Origin: Symbiodinium natans
Taxonomy: Eukaryota > Sar > Dinophyceae > Suessiales > Symbiodiniaceae
Reading direction: 5' to 3'
Assembly: GCA_905221605.1 (NCBI GenBank)
Contig: CAJNDS010000919.1
Coordinates: 1-51,560, forward strand
DNA: 51,560 nt
The notes under the pieces were generated by a model that had not been told where the DNA came from, ran no database searches, and saw nothing but the letters and a program-made list of their open reading frames with translations. The translations under genes and the position numbers were made by a program. Position 1 is the first letter of the stretch. Every line of letters starts with the position of its first letter. Of the stretch, positions 9,951 through 18,638 are shown piece by piece.

Positions 9951-10038
9951 CTGCCATGTTATCGTGAAAAAAAAACCTCTTTTTATCGCTCAACAATTGA
10001 TTTTTTTCGCACAAAGTTTTTGTTGAAGTCTTTTGTCG

Positions 10039-10050
10039 AGCCATTTTGAG
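10039..10050 (+). other. Possible spliced-leader relic (weak)
   Basis: AGCCATTTTG at 10039-10048 is identical to the core of the dinoflagellate spliced leader as I recall it; the following bases (AGCCAC) diverge from the expected GCTCAAG. It lies about 80-100 nt before recognisable pol coding sequence. Relict leaders at the 5' end of reinserted mRNAs are known in dinoflagellates, so the position is apt, but a 10-nt match is weak. Confidence 0.2.
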
Positions 10051-10969
10051 CCACATTCATTCATTCATAGTTTTGCTACAAAGTGCCGATTGGTTTTGGC
10101 GAAAGTGCTGGTTGCAACGGCTGGCTCTTATAGGCAGCTCAGGCGTCCAGGCAGGCGTCTCAGGAGCCGCAGGACGCGCCGCGGTGCAGCAGCACGCGCT
10201 TCCGTTGAGCAAGGGCGGGCGGGACAAGTTCGCCACCCTGGACGATTTGCCGAAAGACTGGTGGAACCTGGCGGACAACGAGCCAGGAGGCTACCAGTAC
10301 AGAACGGTAGTCCAGGTGCTCGACCGTAAGGTCGAGTGCATGCTCGACGGATGCGCCGGCGCAAACCACGTGACAGAGGAACTCGTGGTGGGCATGATGA
10401 ACCGGGCTGCAGAGCTGGGGATCGGTACCGAAGATCCCGGCTTCCCGGTCGTGAGACTCGAAAAGTGGGTCCACCCCGAATACGTGCATGGCATTGCTTC
10501 GGGAGCCCCCGTTCCTCTGAAGGGGGCAGCAGTCTTGCGCGTCACGCTGCTGGAAGGCAGGACGGCGGACGACTGTCGCCCCAACACTGAAATTTTCGTG
10601 CGATGCAAAATCGCAGCCAGGGGAACGTCCGATTGGCACGGACTGATCCTCGGCGGCAGAGCGTTGGACTGCGCCGGAAGGATGGGCCTGGGCTTCAGGC
10701 CGGGTCCCGACTTTCACGTCCTCGACACGCTGGGAATCAGGATGCCCAGGTGCGAGGATCACAGCAAGACCCGGAAGGACAGGGCCTACGCCTTCGAAGC
10801 GCGGTTGTCGAGCCTGGACGACGCGTCATGCACCGAGCCTGGGGGCGGAAGCCGGGAGCTCCTCCGCTACGACGGGGAAGAGCCGCTCGAGCTCTCGCCA
10901 GGCGACGGGGTGCTGGTGCCAGTCGTGCGGGAGCCAGGAGTCTCCGCAGAGGGATCCCTGTCCGAGTAG
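10046..10969 (+). CDS. Retropepsin-like aspartic protease frame
   Basis: Clear coding begins at about 10120 (GGRDKFATLDDLPKDWW) and runs to a TAG at 10967. The protease signature is VECMLDGCAGANHVTEEL, with the putative catalytic Asp encoded at 10346, and the second signature is GLILGGRALDC at about 10640-10670, equivalent to the retropepsin ILG...L. The usual DTG/DSG is replaced by DGCAGA, so activity cannot be assumed. The frame is open only from 10001 and has no upstream ATG (the listed start is a TTG), implying 5' truncation, an upstream exon or translation as part of a longer polyprotein. The Pol frame that follows is -1 relative to this one, overlapping its 3' end. Confidence 0.7.
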   Translation: MSHIHSFIVLLQSADWFWRKCWLQRLALIGSSGVQAGVSGAAGRAAVQQHALPLSKGGRDKFATLDDLPKDWWNLADNEPGGYQYRTVVQVLDRKVECMLDGCAGANHVTEELVVGMMNRAAELGIGTEDPGFPVVRLEKWVHPEYVHGIASGAPVPLKGAAVLRVTLLEGRTADDCRPNTEIFVRCKIAARGTSDWHGLILGGRALDCAGRMGLGFRPGPDFHVLDTLGIRMPRCEDHSKTRKDRAYAFEARLSSLDDASCTEPGGGSRELLRYDGEEPLELSPGDGVLVPVVREPGVSAEGSLSE

Positions 10970-13900
10970 TGCTTCCGGTTGAGTGCGGGGTCGAGGCCGT
11001 GCCAGGCCTTTGGCCCACAGGAGAGGGAAAAGGGTTTGTGTTGCTCGCAGCCCAAGAGTGCGATCACTCTCTCCAGCCGGGCGAGGTTGTTGCGGAAGTG
11101 CGTTCCGGCCTCGTTAGCACTGCGGCCTGTGGTTGTGGCGCGGTTGAGACGGTGTTCGAGTCGGAGCCGTCTCCGCAGGCATGTGCGGATTGTGGGGTCG
11201 CCGTTGCCTCGGTTGACCACGACCCGTGCTTTGCTTGCGGGTCTGCGTCCAGGGCCGCGGCAAGAAGCTTCCAAGGTTGTTCCTCGTGTGCGCGGTCCTT
11301 TGGGCGGCTGCGTACCGGCGCCAGGATCGGAGTGCTATCGGTCCTCGCTGCGGTGACTGTTCTCGCTTCCGTGTGGGGCGGGAGCGGCCCGGTTGGGCGC
11401 CCTGTTGAGGAGCCTGGAGTGCTTACTTGCTTGGACCACCTTCCAAGCGTCGACAGCTGGTGGGAGGCGCCAGGTGGTTACCCGTCTGTGTGGGGTAGGC
11501 GCCCTGCGCAGAAGGACCTTGGGACCCTGGCGGTCGAGAAGGCGCCTTACGAAACGTGCTTGCTTCAGCGCGTAGGTGAGGCGTGGCGTCTTTGGGACAC
11601 GAGGGATTTGCGTGTGGCGGAAAGCGTTGCGTGCAGCGATGAGGTTCCAGTCACCGAACGCCTCGCGGTCTTTAGGACGCGCAAGGGGCCACGCTGGGCT
11701 GGCTGGCGTGAGGGATCGGCCACTGCTGGGAGAGGCGCAAGTGACGCTGTGCGCCCGGCAGACGCGGTCGACACGGCGCGCTGCCCGAGCTATCATATCG
11801 TGGAGAGCTGGGACATCGATAAGATGATCGAGGAGCCTCCAACGGACTATTATTATGAGCAGCTCGCGGCAGATATGCGCGCCCGACACCCAAAGGCGTG
11901 CCCGCACCTCCTCGACCACCTCGTTTCCTTAGAGGGTTTCCTAGACAAGTCAATCTTGTTTGGGTTCTCCTTTGGAATCAGCAAGGCCGAAGTGTGTGTC
12001 TCCAAAGGCAAGCTCCTGGGACACAACATTGGGCGGGACGGGAGTTCGCCAGACGAAGAGCGTTGTCAGGCGGTGATTGACTTTCCCCCGCTCTGGGAGA
12101 AACTTCACATTCAGCAATTTTTGGGTTGCGCAAACTGGTTGCGCGGCTACCTGCCTGTTGAGTATGGGCACGCAGCCAAGATTTTAGGGCAGTGGCAGAA
12201 GCCAGGCGCCGTCTTTCCTGAAGGCGGGCTGGGCTCAGCCGCCACCGAGGGTTGCAAAGCCTTTAAAGCGATTAAGCGCATGATGCAGAACCGCATCAAT
12301 TTGGCTACCTTCGATGAGGCCTCTGCTGCGGATGGGTCGTGTCCCCTTGAGCAGATCGCGGATGCGTCGGGCATCGCGGTAGGGGGCAGCGTCGTGCAGA
12401 TGACGCGTGACTTGAGTCAGCTCAAAGTGCTTATGACGCACTCAAAGAGCTTGACCCCCGCGCAGCAGAACTGGCCGCCCTTGATACAGGAGGCGTTTGC
12501 CCAGCTCGAGGTAAAGCGGGCAACACGCCGCATGTTTGGCTCTATTCGGACTCTGTGTTGGACAGATCATGCCAACCTTACCCGAGCGCAAACATCGGAC
12601 ATCGGAATGGATCCGAAGCTCGTCCGGTGGGTTGCGGAAATCCTTATGGATGGGTCCGAAATAAGGAGCCTTAGCGGTCGCTCAGCGACGCTGGGTGACA
12701 GTTTTAGCCGCAATCCCAAAGATCGGGATGCGCTCCTTGCGGCGAGGACGAAAGACCTCGAGGGCCTTTCGGGCCAACTCCGAGGTTTCGACCTGGACCA
12801 GTACCTCGGAGAGGGTACTGAGGGTGACGGACCCGTGCCCTGGGCGGTCGGCAACGACGCCGTCCCAGAGCCTGCGGGCCGTGTCCAGGCCGCGGCTGTG
12901 CCGATGTGCGTCGTCGCAGCCCTTCCGGTGCGCGTCATGGTTGTCTTTGACTACGCGCGTTGGAAAGAGCAGGACGCAGAGCTGACTGAGATCAGGCGCG
13001 TCTTCCAAGCGAGCCTCCCTGGAGTTTCTGTGGCTGTCAGGGGTTGTTGGGGTCCGTTTGAGGATACCGACGGGCTTGCCTCGCATTTCGATTGCGGGGC
13101 CGGCAGGCTCGCAGGGACCAAGAAGATCAAGCGGATCAGGGTCGACTTGCTTACTTCGTGTGCCAAGGTTCTTAGGGAAGCTTCGGGGTTTCGTCCGCAG
13201 TTCCTCGTAGGACTTGGGCAAGGCGGGCTAGTCACAGCCGTCCTTAGGTGGCCTTTGGTTGTTGAGCTCACGCTCCAAGCAAGGAACCTGCAGCGCAAAG
13301 AAGCTAGGGCTGTAGGAGAGGCTTGGGCAGGCATCAAGGCTATCTGGGCGGTGCGGCCACGCCTTTGGCGCACGCAGCAGGGCCACTTGGATGTGGCCGA
13401 GGCTTGTCCGGAACTCAAGAAGGATTTTCCGGAGCCTCCCCTGCGAGGTTTTGGGATCGTGGGGAAGCAGGCATTGGGGGCGGAGGTTCTGCGGTCCTTG
13501 AGGCTGGACGCGGTTCGTTCGATCGATGATGCCAGCATTAGAGGGATGCTGGACGAACCGTCACGACCCCTCTGGGACCATGAGGGTCTGTGCATCTGCG
13601 GCAAGCGGACCTACCTGTTTTCTCGCTGCCCCGCCTGCATCGAGAAAGAGGCAGTCGATACCTCGGTAGAGATAGCCGAGCGGGAGGAGCTCGAACCTCC
13701 GCTTGAGGGCGACCTTGAGGCCCATGAGGTGGGCCTAGAGGTCAGCTCCGTCCTTACAACTTTGGATAGGACAGGAGGATTAGTTAGGGTTAGGTCCTCG
13801 ACCATCCAGCAATGGGCGGTAGGGTTCAGGACTACGCCCAAAGATGCTCCAGTTCCCACAGCATATGGCATGCTGAGTGGGAAGATATGGAAGAAGAGCC

Positions 13901-16900
13901 ATTCCATGAAGCTCAGCCTCGGCTCCCAGCACAAGGATCTTTCCAAGTGGGGCGATGTGAAGCCCTACTGGACCACATGGGTGGTTAGGGAAGATGGTGC
14001 TTTGGTGGCGGGGCACAACTGCTCGCCCCTGAATGCGGTTCAGGGCGACATCGTCGTGCATTGGTCGTCAGTGGTGAACTGGCACGGCCACAGACATGTC
14101 GTGAATGAGCAGTGTGAAGCGCTCTGGAGGTCTAACGGCAAAGAGGTTGCCTTAGACCCCTCCTTCAGCAAGCTGATGGCCCTTGTGGGTAGGGTTACTC
14201 AGGTCATTGGCTGGCGGGCAACCGGAGAAGCTTCGGAGCCCCGCAGTTCTACCCGGCAGGCGTCGAGGGTCCTTGCTCAGTTCTCTTCGTCCAACGAGGG
14301 CGTAGAAGGGCATTGGACCGCGGGCGCTATCAGTCGCGGAAAGAATGCCAATGAGTGCAAGCTGAAGGGTAGAGTTTTGGCGTTTATGGGTGAGGAGCAC
14401 AAGGGCCCTGCAGTGGTTCTAGAGCTCGTCAGCCATAGCCCCATCCTGTGCATTTGGGACCATTCCTCAACCAAGGTCATGGTCGAGTTTAAGGGCGGTG
14501 TTCCGTCTTTGAGCCTGGTCGCGGGGGAGGACGAAAATCGTCGCGAACAGCTTGCGGTCGAGGCAAGGGACGCGGCGAACATTTCGGAGTTCCGAGTCAC
14601 GGGATCCCTTCGTACGGCGTGGTACGAGGGTCAGCGGCGCGATCCCTCATTGGCGGGCTCGATTCGCAAGCCGGAGCCGCCGATGGTGATATCCGGAGAC
14701 GGGTTGCTGGAGCGCGAGGTGACCCTCAGGACGGGTCAAACCGTCGTCGTCCCAGTGGTTCCCAACGGGGCTGCGGGCGCGAATGGAGTGACCTGGCGCC
14801 GCGCTTGCTACAATTCAGTCCACTGTGGAGTCCTTGGGGCCCATAGGTCTGCTGAGGTGACCATCAAGCTGCTAGAGAGGGCAGTCTGGTGGCCCGACTT
14901 GGAGAAAGATGTGCGGACCTGGGTCGCCAAGTGTCTCGCTTGCATTAAAGGCCGCTCTCGACCGACGAAGGTTGAAGCTCGTGCGGTCAAGTGTGGCGCC
15001 GAGACATGCTGGCAGGAAGTCAGCGTGGACTGTGAAGGTCCGAACCGTGAGGACAGGGAGGGGCATAGGTACTCGCTTACGTACTTCGATTGCCTCAGTC
15101 ATGCTGTCCTCCTCGAGCCGATGAGGTCTCTGACTCATGCTGAAGTCAGGAGGGCGTTCGTGCGCTGTGTGCTTCGCAGCAGGACGATCCCGAGCCTCAT
15201 CAGGTCGGACAGAGGGCCAGAGTTCAAGAATGCGCTCATGGCAGAACTCAGCGCTATGCTTGGGACCGAGTGGCGGTTCAGCGCGCCCTTGAGGCCTTGT
15301 GAGTTGGGCGCAAACGAGCGAGTCCACCAAGAAGTTCAAAAGGTGCTGGGGGCGGTCGTCAGGCAAGTCGGCGCCTCCCTTTCCGAAGCTTGGTCGGATT
15401 GGCTCGTGGTGGCGGAGTACGTCATAGACAACACTCCGGGACCCCACGGGTATACCCCGAGGGACCTAGAGCGGAGCCGTGTGCCTTGGAAACCGGGTCT
15501 GACCGGCCCCTGGCGCGTGTTGGAAGTCAAGGGCCACAGGCTCACCTTGGAGCCCGTGTCGATGGAGTCGGGGGGTACTTCTTCCGCCCGGCGCGGCCCG
15601 ATGGAGGCGCACGCAGAAGACTGCATTCTTGTCCCTGCGGATGCTGATGGCGCGGAATCCCGCGAGCCGGTCGTCTTTGAGGACGATGGAACCGGCGGGG
15701 ACGACTTGTCTCGCCCCAGCTTAGGGCAGCAGGTTCAAGGCGACGCCAAGCAGGTGGAGTTCACGCTGACCAGGCGCGGGAGGGACTTCGTCCTCCGCCT
15801 TGGCGACCGCATCGCCTATCGGGGTGTAGGTGGAGGCCCGAAGGTGTGCAGGTTAGGACGGGTTACGCAGGTGGATGCGGCCCGTGCGCAGGTCGGCGTC
15901 CACCGCTATCTCCCCGACGCCAGCGGGGTTCGCGTCAAATGGCGGCTTGCATTTATCGCCGAGGACGGAGCGCTCACGCTTTCAGAAGGGACCCGTCCGG
16001 CCCACGAAGCGGTTTCCGTTAAGGAAATCATTTCCAAGATCGACCTAAACCGCGACGGCGTGCTTGCTGCAGCCTCGGCCAGAAAGTTGGACAAGGGAGC
16101 GTATTCGTTGCAGGACAGGACGCTCGAGCGAGCGTCTCGCGCCGGCACGAGTGTGCTCTCGATCCAAGAGGCCCTCGCGGACCTCTTGGTCGCGGAACCC
16201 CGCGTGTTGCAGCCTAGGGCGTCCCCAGAGTCGGGTGCTGTCGAGAAATGGTTCCGGCAGTATTTCCTTGGAGGGGTTGCCGATGTCTTAGAGGTTGCTT
16301 GGGGTGACGCGGTCGTTTCCGACGCGGCTAGGAGGCACGGGTACAGGGTTGTTCCCGCTTTTGTGCAAGGCAGGCAGGCCTACGGGATCACCTGGAACCT
16401 AGCCGCAGAAGAGCACTTAGAGGCTATTAGCGGCGCTGTTTTGCGCACAGAGCCGAAGGTGCTCGTGATTGGGCTTGAGGGCAAGAATGTGCCCCGGGCT
16501 TTCCTCCAGCTAGTCGTCCGGTGTGCGCAGGAACGCACGCGCGCGGGCGCCCACGTCGCGCTGCGTTTGCAGGCACAAAAAGGCGAGTGGGAACCCTGGC
16601 GGCTAGAGGAGTGGGGCGCCTTGTTTGGGACGCTCGCAGAGCCACGCTGGCCTTGGGCCTTCGTGCGGGCTGACATATGCCAGTTCGCGCGGGCCAGTGG
16701 CCGCGGCAACCTCGTTGAAAGCGGGGCCCTGTGGCTCGCCGATTTCAGCTTAGAATCGGTAGGTTTGAGGTGCAGTAGGCCGGATGCGCTAGGCGCAGTG
16801 CAGCACAAGCACGTTGAGCGCGCGCAATCCGACTACAACCTCATAGGGGCGGCTTTCTGCGCCTCGCTCCAGGACCTTGGTCTGAGGGGCGCAGAAGAGC

Positions 16901-17649
16901 TGTGCACCGCTGCAGTTGAAAGCTTTCCAGCCACTGCGGGTGCAGATAGCGCCGCGGCTGCGCCACAGCCCTCTCCAGTCGTTCCCCTCCCGGACGTGCG
17001 CTCGGGCGAGGACCTCACGCCAGCAGAGCGTGCCGAGCTGGATAAGGAGGTGGATAAGTATGCCGCGGAGAAGGAAGCGTTTTGGCGGACCAAGGCGGAC
17101 GCCAAGGACTGGGATTCCGTCCGGGCTGACCTTGAGGTCTATGCTCTTGCGGGCGAGAAGGTCGCGGAGGATCCTAGGCGCACCGAGGCCTATAGAGACC
17201 TCGTATGGTCGGGTTTGAAGATCGAGCCTGGACCAACCAGACCCGGGCTGACCGATGCTGATATCGCAGCCGTCAGGGAGGTCATACGGCGAAAGGCCGC
17301 TGGGTTCTGGGTGGAGGACACCACCAGGACCACGGTCAGGAAGTTCGCCCATGACTGCATCCCCACCGGGCCGCCGGTCTCGTCCCAGCCTCACAGTCTG
17401 AGGGGCGAGTCCGCGCAATGGGTCGACGACAAGCTTGAAGAGGAATGCAAGCGGGGTCAGTTGATCCGCGGCAGCTCGGCTTGGGGATCTGCGCCGTTTC
17501 CGACCAAGGAAATGCCCAGCTACAAGCGGCACAGGAAGCGACGCTTGGTGGTTGACTACCGCCGTGTGAATGCCCGAATTAAGCGCTCCACGTACTATTG
17601 TCGGCGGGGCAGCGATGTGCTCGCCGCCGCAGTGGGTTCGGTTTGGTAA
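10603..17649 (+). CDS. Pol polyprotein: Zn linker, RT thumb, RNase H, integrase, Rossmann-like module, RT fingers
   Basis: A 2348-codon frame; its first about 115 codons overlap the protease in another frame and are probably not translated. Regions in order: a linker with two CxxC pairs (CADC, CFAC; about residues 195-215); RT thumb/connection with GFSFGISKAEV and KLLGHNIGRDG (about 425-545); RNase H with D587, E630 and D655; a long linker; integrase zinc motif (H..H at about 1407-1414, CLAC near 1447) and catalytic D1476, D1536, E1572 with exact D-x35-E spacing; a GPW module (about 1635); a Rossmann/methyltransferase-like stretch (about 1890-2030); then RT fingers with RRLVVDYRRVN near 2315. 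It stops at TAA 17647, and the RT palm continues in the -1 frame. Ty3/gypsy relationship is firm; the order is unusual. Confidence 0.85.
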   Translation: MQNRSQGNVRLARTDPRRQSVGLRRKDGPGLQAGSRLSRPRHAGNQDAQVRGSQQDPEGQGLRLRSAVVEPGRRVMHRAWGRKPGAPPLRRGRAARALARRRGAGASRAGARSLRRGIPVRVVLPVECGVEAVPGLWPTGEGKGFVLLAAQECDHSLQPGEVVAEVRSGLVSTAACGCGAVETVFESEPSPQACADCGVAVASVDHDPCFACGSASRAAARSFQGCSSCARSFGRLRTGARIGVLSVLAAVTVLASVWGGSGPVGRPVEEPGVLTCLDHLPSVDSWWEAPGGYPSVWGRRPAQKDLGTLAVEKAPYETCLLQRVGEAWRLWDTRDLRVAESVACSDEVPVTERLAVFRTRKGPRWAGWREGSATAGRGASDAVRPADAVDTARCPSYHIVESWDIDKMIEEPPTDYYYEQLAADMRARHPKACPHLLDHLVSLEGFLDKSILFGFSFGISKAEVCVSKGKLLGHNIGRDGSSPDEERCQAVIDFPPLWEKLHIQQFLGCANWLRGYLPVEYGHAAKILGQWQKPGAVFPEGGLGSAATEGCKAFKAIKRMMQNRINLATFDEASAADGSCPLEQIADASGIAVGGSVVQMTRDLSQLKVLMTHSKSLTPAQQNWPPLIQEAFAQLEVKRATRRMFGSIRTLCWTDHANLTRAQTSDIGMDPKLVRWVAEILMDGSEIRSLSGRSATLGDSFSRNPKDRDALLAARTKDLEGLSGQLRGFDLDQYLGEGTEGDGPVPWAVGNDAVPEPAGRVQAAAVPMCVVAALPVRVMVVFDYARWKEQDAELTEIRRVFQASLPGVSVAVRGCWGPFEDTDGLASHFDCGAGRLAGTKKIKRIRVDLLTSCAKVLREASGFRPQFLVGLGQGGLVTAVLRWPLVVELTLQARNLQRKEARAVGEAWAGIKAIWAVRPRLWRTQQGHLDVAEACPELKKDFPEPPLRGFGIVGKQALGAEVLRSLRLDAVRSIDDASIRGMLDEPSRPLWDHEGLCICGKRTYLFSRCPACIEKEAVDTSVEIAEREELEPPLEGDLEAHEVGLEVSSVLTTLDRTGGLVRVRSSTIQQWAVGFRTTPKDAPVPTAYGMLSGKIWKKSHSMKLSLGSQHKDLSKWGDVKPYWTTWVVREDGALVAGHNCSPLNAVQGDIVVHWSSVVNWHGHRHVVNEQCEALWRSNGKEVALDPSFSKLMALVGRVTQVIGWRATGEASEPRSSTRQASRVLAQFSSSNEGVEGHWTAGAISRGKNANECKLKGRVLAFMGEEHKGPAVVLELVSHSPILCIWDHSSTKVMVEFKGGVPSLSLVAGEDENRREQLAVEARDAANISEFRVTGSLRTAWYEGQRRDPSLAGSIRKPEPPMVISGDGLLEREVTLRTGQTVVVPVVPNGAAGANGVTWRRACYNSVHCGVLGAHRSAEVTIKLLERAVWWPDLEKDVRTWVAKCLACIKGRSRPTKVEARAVKCGAETCWQEVSVDCEGPNREDREGHRYSLTYFDCLSHAVLLEPMRSLTHAEVRRAFVRCVLRSRTIPSLIRSDRGPEFKNALMAELSAMLGTEWRFSAPLRPCELGANERVHQEVQKVLGAVVRQVGASLSEAWSDWLVVAEYVIDNTPGPHGYTPRDLERSRVPWKPGLTGPWRVLEVKGHRLTLEPVSMESGGTSSARRGPMEAHAEDCILVPADADGAESREPVVFEDDGTGGDDLSRPSLGQQVQGDAKQVEFTLTRRGRDFVLRLGDRIAYRGVGGGPKVCRLGRVTQVDAARAQVGVHRYLPDASGVRVKWRLAFIAEDGALTLSEGTRPAHEAVSVKEIISKIDLNRDGVLAAASARKLDKGAYSLQDRTLERASRAGTSVLSIQEALADLLVAEPRVLQPRASPESGAVEKWFRQYFLGGVADVLEVAWGDAVVSDAARRHGYRVVPAFVQGRQAYGITWNLAAEEHLEAISGAVLRTEPKVLVIGLEGKNVPRAFLQLVVRCAQERTRAGAHVALRLQAQKGEWEPWRLEEWGALFGTLAEPRWPWAFVRADICQFARASGRGNLVESGALWLADFSLESVGLRCSRPDALGAVQHKHVERAQSDYNLIGAAFCASLQDLGLRGAEELCTAAVESFPATAGADSAAAAPQPSPVVPLPDVRSGEDLTPAERAELDKEVDKYAAEKEAFWRTKADAKDWDSVRADLEVYALAGEKVAEDPRRTEAYRDLVWSGLKIEPGPTRPGLTDADIAAVREVIRRKAAGFWVEDTTRTTVRKFAHDCIPTGPPVSSQPHSLRGESAQWVDDKLEEECKRGQLIRGSSAWGSAPFPTKEMPSYKRHRKRRLVVDYRRVNARIKRSTYYCRRGSDVLAAAVGSVW
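11870..12240 (+). other. RT thumb/connection region placed before RNase H
   Basis: Encodes the segment that in Ty3/gypsy RT follows the catalytic YxDD: HLLDHLVSLEG, FSFGISKAEVCVSKGKLLGHNIG (at about 12013 for LLGH), then PPLWEKLHIQQFLGCANWLRGYLP, equivalent to the thumb segment with LGH and FLG..NYYR in standard elements. No fingers or palm sequence precedes it; upstream is the zinc linker. Confidence 0.75.
12330..12660 (+). other. RNase H domain (Ty3 type)
   Basis: Contains LEQIADASGIAVGG (catalytic Asp at 12361), SKSLTPAQQNWPPLIQEAFA (Glu at 12490) and CWTDHANL (Asp at 12565). This is the pattern of the RNase H domain of Ty3/gypsy polymerases, including the SK.LTPAQ.N segment. All three acidic residues are present. 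Confidence 0.85.
14790..15560 (+). other. Integrase: HHCC zinc motif, D,D35E core, GPW module
   Basis: Zinc motif SVHCGVLGAH...KCLAC (14815-14950) with the intervening ERAVWWPDLEKDV typical of gypsy integrases. Core: VDCEGP (Asp 15028), RSDRGPEF (Asp 15208), ELGANERVHQE (Glu 15316). A GPW-containing tail at about 15505 resembles the GPY/F module of Ty3/gypsy integrases. Catalytic residues and spacing are intact, so the domain is not obviously decayed. Confidence 0.85.
16270..16700 (+). other. Rossmann / methyltransferase-like module inside Pol (tentative)
   Basis: Between integrase and RT fingers the protein reads VADVLEVAWGDAVVSDAARRHGY, then alternating helices and strands with PKVLVIGLEG, and ends near FVRADICQFA. 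The first motif resembles the glycine-rich motif I of SAM-dependent methyltransferases and the second the strand leading to the catalytic loop, but the usual catalytic residues are not obvious. It could be an inactive remnant or a different Rossmann fold. Confidence 0.35.
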
Positions 17650-18100
17650 AAACCTTCGTGGATGCGGTTAGTGGGTTTAACCAGATTAGGAACACCAAGC
17701 GTGCTCGCGAGGTGTTGGCCATTGTGGCAAGATCAGGGAAATATCTCCCTGTCGGCCTCACCTTTGGCCCGATTAACGGCCCAGATGATTTCAACTTTGT
17801 GGTTGATAGGGCCTATGCCCCCGGCAGAGGTAGGCGCCTTAAGTATACTAAGGAGTGGATAGCCTACGTGGATGATCTTACTGTTAGGACAGGTAGGGTC
17901 ATTGATGGGCGGTTTTTCACTGACGCCCAAGCCGAGGGGGCGGTGCGCGAAGCGTGCGCCAAGGGAGTAGTCGCGGCTCCGCAGAGCGCGTCGTCTGCTC
18001 TTGAAGCCTTAGGCGTTCGCGGTGCGCACAACACCAAGCGCGCGAACCATGACGCGGCGCGCTCAGACCAGAATCACCCCACGCGCGTTCTGATGCTCAG
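17598..18100 (+). CDS. RT palm (YVDD) continuing Pol in the -1 frame
   Basis: Continues the RT fingers after the TAA at 17647. Motif A is KTFVDAVSGFNQI (Asp at 17661), then LPVGLTFGPINGPDDFNFVVDRA, equivalent to the PFGLKNAPATF segment of gypsy RTs, then WIAYVDDLTVR with YVDD at 17865-17876. Both palm aspartate sites are intact. After about 30 more residues the similarity ends, exactly where the thumb should begin; the thumb is instead encoded 5 kb upstream. The frame stays open to 19712, but the part from about 18100 to 18638 is Arg/Pro/Cys-rich, repeat-bearing and probably untranslated. A single-base shift separates it from the Pol frame. Confidence 0.75.
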
Positions 18101-18405
18101 GATGTTGGGGCTGTTCGGGTGTTTCTGTGTTCAGGGCGGGTGTTTTTGGGGCGGGCCGTTTCCCAGGTCGCCGGTCTGCGGGCAGAAGGATTTTTCGTCG
18201 TTCGTCGCGTGCAGCTTCGTTCGTTTGTCCCGCAGCCAGTGTTTAGCAAGCAGGCCTAGAGGTTCGGTCCAAGGTCGAAGCAGAAGCCGCGGAAGCCTTA
18301 AAGCCCAGACCTTAAGGAAACTCCCCAAACCCCCGCCGCAGCGGTTCAAGTGTGTTGTAGAGCCTAGGGTAGGTAGTCCCTCCCCGCGTTCGTGCCTGTG
18401 CACTG

Positions 18406-18590
18406 CGCCCCGCTGCGGGTCGCGACCAGACCGCGCGGGAGCGACCGATCGGTCGCCCGGACCTTCGTGGTCAACCACAAGGCCCCGCTGCGGGCCGTGC
18501 CCTGGCCGCGCGGGAGCGGCTGCCTACCACTACTGCACACCGGCCCCTTGCAGCGGGCCGTGTCCTGGCCGCTCAAGGGCGCGTCAGGTT
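18406..18590 (+). repeat. Three GC-rich repeats with a perfect palindrome
   Basis: Degenerate units beginning CCCCGCTGCGGG at 18406, CCCCGCTGCGGG at 18483 and CCCCTTGCAGCGGG at 18544, each followed by a C.TGGCCGC/GCGCGGGAGCG-like arm. A perfect 16-bp palindrome GCGACCGATCGGTCGC lies at 18441-18456 and a GTGGTCAACCAC hairpin at about 18468-18479. They precede the ATG of the Tpt1-domain frame by 50-230 bp, so they are probably leader or element control sequence. Confidence 0.6.
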
Positions 18591-18638
18591 TTCCTCGCCC
18601 GTCGGAGGTCCAGCAAAGCCGCGGGCCTCAGTGCCGCG

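Noticed and set aside
10160-17532. Long antisense frames inside Pol (for example 10160-10762, 12951-13604, 16789-17532)
   Set aside because: GC-rich codon use of the sense strand keeps the antisense open; only the sense strand shows retroelement domains.
17641-17655. Programmed -1 frameshift heptamer at TAAAAAC
   Set aside because: The in-frame TAA at 17647 lies at the start of the run, so slippage there would come too late, and the heptamer does not fit X XXY YYZ.
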